From: CAVSNH01 sp963729275
GTDB lineage: Bacteria; Actinomycetota; Acidimicrobiia; Acidimicrobiales; RAAP-2
Length of the DNA: 64,000 nt
Direction of reading: 5' to 3'
NCBI GenBank assembly: GCA_963729275.1
Contig: CAVSNH010000004.1
Location: forward strand, 434,001-498,000
A program made the translations under genes and the position numbers. The notes beneath the pieces are model-generated. The model worked only from the letters and a program-made list of their open reading frames with translations, was not told the origin of the DNA and made no database searches. This document shows positions 8,454 through 16,542 of this stretch, piece after piece; within the stretch, counting starts at the first letter, position 1, and each line of letters begins with the position of its first letter.

Positions 8454-10156
8454 GCCCGACTGAGCTGGCCGGGGCCGACATCGCCCCGGACGCCGACGAT
8501 GTGGTGATCGAGGCACGCGCCAGAATGCCGAACTTCGAACCGAAGCGGGTGGCACGCACCGTGAGCCACGTCGCCGTCTGGTGTGCGGTCGGCCTGCCGA
8601 CCCTCGTCGACCTGTGGAGAGGCTGGTCGGCCATCGGTGACGACGCCAGCATCTCCGAGCAGGCGTACCAGGTCTTCGGCCCCCACCCGCCGGTGGTGGG
8701 CTACACCACCACAACCGCCCATGCCGGACAGGCGCTGCACGACCTCGGGCCTCTCCTCTTCTGGCTGCTGGCCGTCCCTGTTCGTCTCGACCCGCTCCAC
8801 GGCGGCCTCTGGGGTGCAGCCCTCTGGGGCGGGATCGTGCTCTCGGTCGCCATCGAGGCGATGTGGTCGACCGGCCGTTGGCTCGGCTGCCTGCTCATCG
8901 CCTTCGGAGCGGTCGACTACCTGGCCCTCCTGCCCACGGTGATGAACAATCTGACGTGGAACGCCTACTTCCCCATCCCTTTTCTCATCGCCGCCATCGC
9001 ATTGGCCTGGGTGATCGCCTCCGGTTCACTCGGATGGTGGCCGGTCCTGGTGGCCGTGGGCTCGGTGGCCGCCCAGACCCATCTGATCTACGCGCCCATC
9101 GCCGTCATCCTCGTGCTCGGCGCGCCCGCCATCGCGCTCGGCCAGCAAGGCCGGCCTAAGCGCTACCGGTGGCTGGGCTGGGGGCTGACCGTTGCAGTCG
9201 TGTGCTGGTTGGCGCCGTTGATCCAGGACTTCGGAGCTCATGGGAACCTGAGCGGCGTGCTCACAAGCCAGCACGGCCAAGCCCACGAGGGCCTCTCCTT
9301 CGGGCTGAAGACGGTGGCGTTCCTCGCCGCGCCACCACCGATCTGGTTACGCCCAGAACCGACCGGCTTTTTCTCGGTTTATGGCGGCATCGGTGCCAAC
9401 GGCCCGATCGTCGGGATCGTGGTCCTATTGGTGCTGGCCGCCATCAGTGTGGTCGCCTGGCGGAAGGCACAGCACGGGCTGAGAGCCCTGGCTCTACTGG
9501 CGCTCGGATCATCGTTGGGCGTGCTCATCGGCTTCGCCCAGATTCCCAAGGTGAACGGGATCAACGTCGACTACGTGATCTCGATGGTCTGGGCCGTCGG
9601 CATCCTGGTGTGGACGGTCGCCGTCTGGACGGTGGTGCTCCTCCTGCAAGGTGCCCGGGCGAAGCGGCCGACGGCCTCTACCAGACGGCACGCCGTCGCG
9701 CTAGCACCGTTGGCGGGCCCGCTCCTACTTGTCTTCCTCGTGGTGGCGGGGCTGGTACTCGTCACCGACTCGAACCACACGCTCGACCTCGACACGGTGG
9801 CGATGACCTCGGCCGGCCAGATGGCCGGCCGAGTCCAGCAGGTCGCCCCCCGCGGGCCGGTCGGCGTCTACGTCGGCAGTATCGAGACCGGCTACCTGTC
9901 CGCCTTCGTGATCGAAGAGGGGATCGCGTGGCGACTCGTCTCCGCCCACCGCAGAGTCATTGTGTATGGGGTGTCGCAGACCTATACCGGATTCGAACCC
10001 ATCCGAGATGCCGAGATGTTCGAGTTCGTCATCGACAACGAGCGGTTGCTCACGTTCGAGACCGAATATTGCCGCCAGCTGGACCGGGCGTGCATTCACC
10101 ACATCACCGCGGCCCTCGAGGATCGCTACTCCGCACTGCGGCCGACAACCAGGTGA
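8450..10156 (+). CDS. Family B polytopic GT-C-like membrane protein
   Basis: 568 residues from the GTG at 8450, which overlaps the previous stop by four bases (GTGA); a GTG at 8432 is possible but would overlap further. Elements parallel those of the 3851-5557 protein: an external loop after the first membrane segment containing SAIGDDASIS and HPPVVGYTT, then TWNAYFPIPFLIAA, a 'AAQTHLIYAPIAV' stretch, and a 'LAPLIQDFGAHGNL' stretch. The C-terminus is a ~110-residue soluble, probably external domain. Function unassigned beyond GT-C-like architecture. It appears to pair with the family A gene upstream, as a family B gene also lies near family A genes at 3.8-5.6 kb. Confidence 0.7.
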   Translation: MSPTELAGADIAPDADDVVIEARARMPNFEPKRVARTVSHVAVWCAVGLPTLVDLWRGWSAIGDDASISEQAYQVFGPHPPVVGYTTTTAHAGQALHDLGPLLFWLLAVPVRLDPLHGGLWGAALWGGIVLSVAIEAMWSTGRWLGCLLIAFGAVDYLALLPTVMNNLTWNAYFPIPFLIAAIALAWVIASGSLGWWPVLVAVGSVAAQTHLIYAPIAVILVLGAPAIALGQQGRPKRYRWLGWGLTVAVVCWLAPLIQDFGAHGNLSGVLTSQHGQAHEGLSFGLKTVAFLAAPPPIWLRPEPTGFFSVYGGIGANGPIVGIVVLLVLAAISVVAWRKAQHGLRALALLALGSSLGVLIGFAQIPKVNGINVDYVISMVWAVGILVWTVAVWTVVLLLQGARAKRPTASTRRHAVALAPLAGPLLLVFLVVAGLVLVTDSNHTLDLDTVAMTSAGQMAGRVQQVAPRGPVGVYVGSIETGYLSAFVIEEGIAWRLVSAHRRVIVYGVSQTYTGFEPIRDAEMFEFVIDNERLLTFETEYCRQLDRACIHHITAALEDRYSALRPTTR

Positions 10157-10205
10157 TGGACCCGACCGCACCGGGGTAGCGCAGAGGCGGCAATGGTGCG
10201 GACCG

Positions 10206-12239
10206 TCATGCTCCTTTTGAGAGGACACAGGCGGAGGCCCTCTGGACGGCGCGTCCATGGGTGGTCAACCCCTGCGTGCATCGGAGCAGCCGATGGCCCG
10301 TCACCACAGGCCGGCTACCGACCCGGTGCCAGCCCTTCCACACCCACGCCTGGGCTTGATGGTGCGGCAGCTGACCGGTGGCGGCGGCCATCAACGCGGC
10401 GGCCGTCGTGACGGACAGGGGCCGGTCGTAGAGGGGAAGCTCGGGCTGGTCGGGGATGACGACCTCGGTAACCCCCCAGGCGCTGAGTGCCCGTCTGACC
10501 GCGCTGATGTCGGCGGTGGTCACGGTGGCATTGGCATGTGCGGACACCGACGCGGCGGAGAGAGTCAACAGGGCCTGGCGTTCGCCTCCGGCTCGGGCCG
10601 GCACCGCACCGGGGCCTGGCCCGCCGACCATCGAGAACGACATGCGATCGACCGCCTGCCAGAAGTCGGCGCTCTTGACGCCGGAGAATGGCGCGGGAAT
10701 GACAAGCAGCACGTCCTTCCGGCTCAGGTGGGGAGCGACGGATTGGAACCAAGTGGGGATGCGGGTCGATTGCGTTGTCATCGGAATGGTCGGGGCCAGG
10801 TAGACGAGCGTCGGCACCACGGCGAAGATGGCCACGGCGCCCGCGGCCAGGGCGCCGGCGAACCGTGTGACAGGGTGGGCCGAGCGGCGGGTCGTCGTGG
10901 GAAGGCCGAGCCGTCGGACGTCGGCCCGCCCCTGAACCCAAGTCCGTGTGTGGTCGAGGATCACGCCCACCATGCAGGCCAATGCCACATACGTGACCAG
11001 CACGAAGCGTTCCGGCTGGATGTTGTCGAACTCTGGCAGCTTCATGAGCCATCGCCAGGGCGTGAGCGGGCTCGATTGATATCCCACGGCCACGGCCACG
11101 GCCACCACGGCCATGATGCCGAAGAGCCAGATCCGACGGTCCCGCCGAAAGGCCGCGCTTCCGACGAGGGCGACGGCGAGAACACCTAGCCCGAGGTAGT
11201 GCGTCGAGAGGAGGGGGCCCTGGTATCCGCCGACTCGCTCGAAGTAGGCAGGGCCGAAGAACGACGATCCCGTCACCGCTGGGGGCGGAGTCAGGAACTG
11301 GCGGAGGGGGGTGCCGCCAAAGGCGAAGATCGACCCCGGCCAGATGGGCCCGGAGAGGTGGGCCGGTCCAGCAAGGGCAAACCAAACGGGATAGAGGAGG
11401 AGCACCACCGCGGTGGCGGTGCCGACGGCCAGACCGCGGATGGTGTGAGGTGCTCGCCGCACGATCTCGGCACGGTCGTGGATGGCCGCGTAGGCGATCA
11501 CCAGAGCGACCCCGACAACGCTCGAGGCCATCATGATGAGCAGCACCTCGGTTCCGATGAAGAACTGCACGGTGACAAGGAGACCGGCGACGGCCCCTAC
11601 GGCCGGTGCCGACCGTCGCTGTCTGATGATCAGTTCGTCCAGGCAGCCCACGAACAGGGGCGGAACCACGGCCAGACCCAACATGAGATGACCGTCCGCC
11701 AGGTAGTTGAGAGCAAACGGGGAGAAGCCGTAGAGAAGGCCGGCGACGAACGCGGCAGGCGACCACGACACCCATCGGCGAACAAGCACGTACATGGCGA
11801 GAGCGGACAACGGTGGGCTCAAGGTGAGGGCCACGTTGAAGGTGGCCACCGGACCGAAGATCCATGTGATGGGAGCAAGTGGAATGCCGACGGCGATCAC
11901 GCTGGTGTTGGAAAGCAGGTTGACCCCGGAGGGATGGAAGAGGGCGGTTGAATACAGTGGGTTCAACCCGTGGGCAATGGCGTACGCCGGCCATTCGAGA
12001 TACCAGATGAAGGTCGAGCTGTCACCGCAACCACAGGTCGTGCGCCCGGCCATCGACCACAGACCCCACCAGACGACGACTGAAAGCCCGAGATAGGCGA
12101 TCCCGGCCGCCACCACATCCGGCCACCACCTCTGCGGAGCCTGGGCAGCCGGCATCAGACTCGGATGCGTGTCGCCTACGGTGGCGTGAATGGACGGCTC
12201 GGCGGCCGACTCGAGGGTCCCCCCATGCGTGCCGGACAT
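10206..12239 (-). CDS. Family A CxCxD GT-C/YfhO-like multi-pass membrane protein
   Basis: 677 residues from the ATG at 12239, preceded by TGGGGGC; a GTG at 12338 would add 33 residues with no ribosome site. The chosen start gives a length like that of the other family A members. The external loop has C69-G-C71-G-D73 and IAHGLNPLYS; then HPSGVNLLSNTSV, ITWIFGPVATFNVAL and GLLYGFSPFALNYL. The C-terminal domain has FWQAVDRMSFSMVGGPGPG and the terminal Cys pair (LLRC...SACVLSKGA). It is convergent with the family B gene at 8450-10156 and divergent from the luciferase-like gene. Confidence 0.8.
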   Translation of the reverse strand: MSGTHGGTLESAAEPSIHATVGDTHPSLMPAAQAPQRWWPDVVAAGIAYLGLSVVVWWGLWSMAGRTTCGCGDSSTFIWYLEWPAYAIAHGLNPLYSTALFHPSGVNLLSNTSVIAVGIPLAPITWIFGPVATFNVALTLSPPLSALAMYVLVRRWVSWSPAAFVAGLLYGFSPFALNYLADGHLMLGLAVVPPLFVGCLDELIIRQRRSAPAVGAVAGLLVTVQFFIGTEVLLIMMASSVVGVALVIAYAAIHDRAEIVRRAPHTIRGLAVGTATAVVLLLYPVWFALAGPAHLSGPIWPGSIFAFGGTPLRQFLTPPPAVTGSSFFGPAYFERVGGYQGPLLSTHYLGLGVLAVALVGSAAFRRDRRIWLFGIMAVVAVAVAVGYQSSPLTPWRWLMKLPEFDNIQPERFVLVTYVALACMVGVILDHTRTWVQGRADVRRLGLPTTTRRSAHPVTRFAGALAAGAVAIFAVVPTLVYLAPTIPMTTQSTRIPTWFQSVAPHLSRKDVLLVIPAPFSGVKSADFWQAVDRMSFSMVGGPGPGAVPARAGGERQALLTLSAASVSAHANATVTTADISAVRRALSAWGVTEVVIPDQPELPLYDRPLSVTTAAALMAAATGQLPHHQAQAWVWKGWHRVGSRPVVTGHRLLRCTQGLTTHGRAVQRASACVLSKGA

Positions 12240-12422
12240 GCCCCCAGACGTCGCTCCCAGCCAATCGCCACTACGACTTCCAGACGCTATCTGCTCTCCC
12301 CACGTGACATCGTGGGCCGCACGGGTTGTGCCCACCACGACGTGGCCATCCGTCCGCGGATTCGAACCTGTGGGAAGGGGTCAATGCGATCGCCATTGGC
12401 CCGGAACGCTCCCGAAGGCGTA

Positions 12423-12428
12423 TACCAT
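12423..12428 (+). promoter_or_regulatory. Possible -10 box (TACCAT) upstream of luciferase-like gene
   Basis: TACCAT fits the TAnnnT pattern and ends 11 bases before the ATG at 12440 and five before an in-frame GTG at 12434. Transcription would start near 12435, giving a leader of about five bases. No strong -35 was found. Confidence 0.35.
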
Positions 12429-12439
12429 CGACTGTGGTC

Positions 12440-13429
12440 ATGGAGCGACCCGCCACCCCCATTGGGCCGATCGGATTCGTTCTGCCGACCTTTCCCCAGG
12501 ACATCCCGCTTCCCGGGGCGCCGCCATCGGGCCGGCTCAGCGCCGATTTCGACCCCCTTGGTGCCCTGGCGGCCATCTGTGCGGATGCCGTGCAGCTCGG
12601 TGCCGGGGCCCTCTGGGCTTGTGACCACCTCTTCTGGCACGGCCCCACCCTCGATTGCCTGACGACGCTGACCGTGGCCGCCACCGCCACGGATCGGGTG
12701 GTGTTGGGTACGTGCGTCCTACAGCTCCCACTCCGCCAGGCCACCGTCGTCGCCAAGCAGGTGGCGACGCTACAGACGCTCAGCCGCGGCCGCTTCATCC
12801 TCGGTGTGGGCGTCGGCAGTCATGCCGAGGAGTACGAACAGGCCGGCGTCGACTACCACACCCGCGGTCGCCAACTCGATGCCGACATCACCGAGTTGCG
12901 GCGATCGTGGTCCCCAGGACATGAGCCGATCGGTGACGGTGAGCCCGAGCGACGGTCTCCCTACCGACAGCTCCCCGAGCCGCCCGCCGTACCGGTGTGG
13001 ATCGGCGGATCCTCGTCGGCGGCGCGCCAGCGGGCGGCGCGGATGGGCGACGGCTGGCTGCCGTTGTTCGTCGAGCCGGACCGTTACCGTAAAGACCTCG
13101 ACCAGCTCGCTCTGGACGTGGGCGGCTGCGGTCGAGCACCGGGTTCGGTCACACCCGCCATCGTCTTGTTCGTCTCCGTCGATGACGACTCGGCGACCGC
13201 CTTGCGCCGAGGCACTCGGTGGATGTCGTCCATGTATGCGATCCCGCCCAAGGCCTTCGAACGCCACCTGGTGAGCGGGACGGCCCAGGAGGTCGCCGAT
13301 CGGGTGGCTGCCTACCGCCAGGCCGGGGCCGAGCACGTGGCCCTCTATGTCACCGATGACCGACCCCTCGACCAGTTTGCGGCGCTGGTCGGCGCCCTAT
13401 CCGCGGCCGGCGTGCCGTCGGCGGTCTAG
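12440..13429 (+). CDS. Luciferase-like (LLM) F420/flavin-dependent oxidoreductase
   Basis: 329 residues. The family consists of TIM-barrel oxidoreductases that use coenzyme F420 or flavin. Visible landmarks: N-terminal strand PIGFVLPTFPQD, ALWACDHLFWHGP, TDRVVLGTCVLQLPLR, TLSRGRFILGVGVGSHAEEY followed by a 'YHTRGRQLDADI' stretch, then VPVWIGGSSSAARQRAARMGDGW. The RGRF-LGVG-x-G and RG-x-x-D pattern is characteristic of actinobacterial F420-type members. Starts at ATG 12440 (GTG at 12434 is the alternative). Five bases separate it from the thiolase gene, so it leads a four-gene operon. Substrate unknown; redox modification of a lipid-derived acyl group is one possibility. Confidence 0.85.
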   Translation: MERPATPIGPIGFVLPTFPQDIPLPGAPPSGRLSADFDPLGALAAICADAVQLGAGALWACDHLFWHGPTLDCLTTLTVAATATDRVVLGTCVLQLPLRQATVVAKQVATLQTLSRGRFILGVGVGSHAEEYEQAGVDYHTRGRQLDADITELRRSWSPGHEPIGDGEPERRSPYRQLPEPPAVPVWIGGSSSAARQRAARMGDGWLPLFVEPDRYRKDLDQLALDVGGCGRAPGSVTPAIVLFVSVDDDSATALRRGTRWMSSMYAIPPKAFERHLVSGTAQEVADRVAAYRQAGAEHVALYVTDDRPLDQFAALVGALSAAGVPSAV

Positions 13430-13434
13430 AGCCG

Positions 13435-14616
13435 ATGCCAGCAACGGTACAGATTGTGGGTGCCGCCACCACGCCCATGAACCGGCGCGACAGGAGCGGT
13501 CCCGACATGGCCCACGCCGCCGTCCACGATGCCTTGGGCGAGGCCGGTCTGGATGCGACCGACGTCGACCTCGTGGTGTTCGCCAACGCCACGGCCGGCC
13601 GCCTGTCGGATCAGGGGTGCATCCGGGGGCAGGTTTTCCTCTTACAGGCCGGACTCCGCAACGCCGGCATCGTCAATGTCGACAATTCCTGTGCTGGTGG
13701 GGCCTCCGCCCTCCATCTCGCCACCCTGGCCGCCACGGCGGGGACGCGGACCGTGCTCGCCGTCGGCGTCGAGAAGATGTGGACCGGTGACCGGGCAGCG
13801 ACCCTGGCCGGCATCGAGGACGGCGTCCCCGGTGAGGACCGGCGTTACCTGCACGACAGACTCGAGAACCCATCGGGGTCCGTCCTCATGGCCCTCAACG
13901 CCAGCTGGGCCATGACACTGATGGACGAACGGGGAGCGACGGCCGAGCAATTCGCCTCCGTGGTGGTGAAGTCACGTCGGCACGGTGCCCGCAACCCGCA
14001 CGCACAGTTCCAAGACGAGGTCACCCTCGACGACGTGCTGGGGTCACCTGCCGTCGTGGCCCCTTTGACCCGCATGATGTGCTCGTCGTTCACCGACGGA
14101 GCCGCCGCCGTGATCCTCACCACCGAGCCGTCGGCCGGCGCCCCTCGCATCCGGTCCTCGACGGCGCGATCGGGCAACGGCGACGTCGACTACCACGAGC
14201 GCCTGGCCCTCACGGCCGCCGCCGCCTGGGAGGACGCCGGCGTCGAGTCGGCGGACGTCGATCTCGTCGAGTTGCACGACGCCACCAGCCCCGAAGAGCT
14301 CTTCGCGCTCGAGTCACTCGGCTTCTTCAAGCCCGGGGATGCGGGACCGGCCACCATGGCCGGTGACACGACCGTCGGAGGTACCGGCGTGACCGTCAAC
14401 ACGAGCGGCGGCCTGCTCAGCCGCGGCCATCCGCTGGCGGCGACGGGCATCGCCCAGGTGGTGGAACTGGTCGCCCAGCTGCGAGGCCGGGCCGGTTCTC
14501 GCCAGGTCGAGGGGGCGCGACTGGCGGTGGCAGCCAATACGGGTGGCATGATCGGATCCCATGCAGGCACGACCGACGCCGCGTTCATCGGTATCCATGT
14601 GCTCGAGAGGGGCTGA
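13435..14616 (+). CDS. Thiolase family protein (SCPx/lipid-transfer-type acyl-CoA thiolase)
   Basis: 393 residues. Thiolases cleave or form beta-ketoacyl-CoA. The nucleophilic Cys is C86 in DNSCAGGASAL. H281 lies in LHDATSPEEL, typical of SCPx-like thiolases, and H332 in SRGHPLAATG, the conserved glycine-rich signature. The C-terminal Cys found in classic degradative thiolases is not evident: the end reads AVAANTGGMIGSHAG. This places it in the SCP-x/thiolase-like group, whose members are often steroid or acyl-chain enzymes or have lost thiolysis. It lies between the luciferase-like and KAS III genes with minimal spacing. Confidence 0.85.
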   Translation: MPATVQIVGAATTPMNRRDRSGPDMAHAAVHDALGEAGLDATDVDLVVFANATAGRLSDQGCIRGQVFLLQAGLRNAGIVNVDNSCAGGASALHLATLAATAGTRTVLAVGVEKMWTGDRAATLAGIEDGVPGEDRRYLHDRLENPSGSVLMALNASWAMTLMDERGATAEQFASVVVKSRRHGARNPHAQFQDEVTLDDVLGSPAVVAPLTRMMCSSFTDGAAAVILTTEPSAGAPRIRSSTARSGNGDVDYHERLALTAAAAWEDAGVESADVDLVELHDATSPEELFALESLGFFKPGDAGPATMAGDTTVGGTGVTVNTSGGLLSRGHPLAATGIAQVVELVAQLRGRAGSRQVEGARLAVAANTGGMIGSHAGTTDAAFIGIHVLERG

Positions 14617-14619
14617 GGC

Positions 14620-15558
14620 GTGAAGGCCACCGGCCGGGGCGGCATCATCACCGGTTGGGGGGCCGCCCTGCCGGCCAAGGTAGTGACCAACGAGGACCTG
14701 TCGGCCTTCCTGGACACGAGTGACGCCTGGATCCAGGAGCGGACCGGCATCCGCGAGCGACGGATCGGCGGCCCCACGTCCCAGCTGGCCGTCGATGCCG
14801 GGCTGGCCGCCCTCGAGGTAGCCGGCTGTCGCCCGGACGAGATCGACGGGGTGATCCTGGCCACGGCCACACCCGACCAGATCGCCCCGGCCACCTCGGC
14901 CACCGTGCAGAACAGCATCGGGACCACCGGTGGAGCATTCGACGTCAACGCCGCCTGCTCGGGATTCGTCTACGCACTGGTGGTGGCTCACGGGATGCTG
15001 GCCATCGGGGCCGAGCGATTGCTGGTCATCGGGGCCGAGACCTTGAGCCGGATCACTGACTGGGACGATCGATCGATGGCGGTGCTGCTCGGCGACGGCG
15101 CCGGCGCCGTGGTCCTCGAGGCCACCGACGGTCCGGGACAGCTGTTGTCACACGTGCTCGGCTCCGACGGATCGCTCCGTCACCTCCTCGACTGCGACCA
15201 CGGCGGCTTTCTGGCCATGGACGGCAAGGAGATCTTCCGCAACGCCGTCCGGGTGGTCGTCGAGTCGGCCGAGCAGGCCATCGCCGAAGCCGGCCTCACC
15301 GTCGACGACATCGATCTGATGGTTCCCCACCAGGCCAACCTGCGCATCATCAATGCCGTGTGCCAACGGCTCGGGATCGCCGAGGAGAAGACCGTCGTCG
15401 TTATCGACCGGTACGGCAACACCTCCTCCGCCTCCATTCCCCTCGCCCTGGTCGACGCGCTCGACGCGGGACGCCTGCAGGCCGGGGATCACGTCCTGCT
15501 TACCGGGTTCGGCGGCGGCATGACCTGGGCCAGCGCCGTCCTCCGTTGGGGCGGATGA
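14620..15558 (+). CDS. 3-oxoacyl-ACP synthase III (FabH-like KAS III)
   Basis: 312 residues. KAS III enzymes condense acyl-CoA with malonyl-ACP or, in variant forms, make esters or ketones. The Cys-His-Asn triad is complete: C113 in NAACSGF, H237 in VPHQANLR, N267 in GNTSSAS. Other landmarks are AWIQERTGIRERR near the N-terminus and GFGGGMTWAS at the end, as in true FabH. The GTG at 14620 follows GAGAGGGG; the gap to the thiolase stop is three bases. Because it is paired with a thiolase and an oxidoreductase rather than fab genes, it may make a special acyl chain instead of housekeeping fatty acids. Confidence 0.9.
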   Translation: MKATGRGGIITGWGAALPAKVVTNEDLSAFLDTSDAWIQERTGIRERRIGGPTSQLAVDAGLAALEVAGCRPDEIDGVILATATPDQIAPATSATVQNSIGTTGGAFDVNAACSGFVYALVVAHGMLAIGAERLLVIGAETLSRITDWDDRSMAVLLGDGAGAVVLEATDGPGQLLSHVLGSDGSLRHLLDCDHGGFLAMDGKEIFRNAVRVVVESAEQAIAEAGLTVDDIDLMVPHQANLRIINAVCQRLGIAEEKTVVVIDRYGNTSSASIPLALVDALDAGRLQAGDHVLLTGFGGGMTWASAVLRWGG

Positions 15559-16481
15559 GCGGGGCCGCCGAACCGTCTCTCGTCGTCCTGGCTGCCGGAC
15601 TCGCTCGACGCTACGGAGGTTGCAAACCCCTCGCTCCCATCGGACCCGGGGGTGAGGCCGTCATCGACCTGCTGGCCAGTGACGCGATCGCCGCCGGTTT
15701 CGGGCGGATCGTGCTCGTCCTCCACCCGGAGACGGGCCCCGCCGTCCGCTACCACGTCGAGCATGTGTGGCCCGATTGGGTGGCCGTCGACTACGCCACC
15801 CAGCTCCGGCCCCTCGGTACTGTGCACGCCGTCCTCGCCGCCCGCGAAGCCGTGGGGACGAGCTCTCCGTTCGCCGTGGCCAACGCCGACGACATCTACG
15901 GCGAGTCGGCCATGGCCGCGCTGGCCGACCACCTCAGCTGCGACGGTTCGGAGCACATCCTCGTCGGCTACAAATTGCGGTCGACGGTGGCGACGGCCGA
16001 TCCGGTGACCCGGGGCATCTGCGAGGTCGATAGTGATAGCCACCTCGTGGCATTGACCGAGCGGCGCAAGGTGGCCCGACTGGACGGCGGTGCCCGGTTC
16101 GTCGCCGAGGACGGCCGCAGTCCGGCCGAGCTCGACGGTGACGCCCTGACGTCGGTCAACCTGTGGGGCTTCCGGTCGGAGATCTGGGAGGTGTTCGACG
16201 CGGCTATGGACGCTTCCGGCCTCGACGAGTCACTGTCGGCCGATGGCTCGGCAGCTGAAGCTCCACCGAGCGAGGTCCTCTTGCCCGAAGTGGTCTCACG
16301 CTCCGTGACCGATGGCAAGGGCCTCCCCGTCCGGGTCGTCCCCACCGAGGGCAAGCTCGTGGGCGTCACCCACGCCGCCGACCTGCCGGTCGTGACCGCG
16401 GAGCTGGCCCGACAGGTCGCGTCGGGCGTCCGGCCGCCGAGAACATTCGAGCGGCCCAAGGGCCTGGCCCCCACATCGTAG
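15555..16481 (+). CDS. Nucleotidyltransferase (sugar-nucleotide/MobA-like NTP transferase)
   Basis: 308 residues from the ATG at 15555 that overlaps the KAS III stop (ATGA). The N-terminal Rossmann-like fold shows the NTP-transferase signature LAAGLARRYGGCKPLAPIG (residues 12-30, K24), and a metal-binding-type loop, FAVANADDIYGESA near residue 112. Members activate a sugar-1-phosphate or similar compound with NTP. The C-terminal half (GVTHAADLPVVTAELARQVASG) resembles the closing part of such enzymes in surface-sugar loci. Substrate not deducible. Its co-operonic position with acyl-chain enzymes is odd. Confidence 0.8.
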   Translation: MSGAAEPSLVVLAAGLARRYGGCKPLAPIGPGGEAVIDLLASDAIAAGFGRIVLVLHPETGPAVRYHVEHVWPDWVAVDYATQLRPLGTVHAVLAAREAVGTSSPFAVANADDIYGESAMAALADHLSCDGSEHILVGYKLRSTVATADPVTRGICEVDSDSHLVALTERRKVARLDGGARFVAEDGRSPAELDGDALTSVNLWGFRSEIWEVFDAAMDASGLDESLSADGSAAEAPPSEVLLPEVVSRSVTDGKGLPVRVVPTEGKLVGVTHAADLPVVTAELARQVASGVRPPRTFERPKGLAPTS

Positions 16482-16500
16482 GTCGACCAGTCGTAGGTCG
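16476..16500 (+). repeat. Short direct repeat between convergent genes
   Basis: TCGTAGGTCG occurs twice, at 16476-16485 and 16491-16500, separated by five bases. The first copy overlaps the stop codon of the nucleotidyltransferase gene. Probably a small slippage duplication. Confidence 0.6.
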
Positions 16501-16542
16501 GCCACGGGCGCCATGCTCCCTACAGCTGGCACGCACGCCTGC

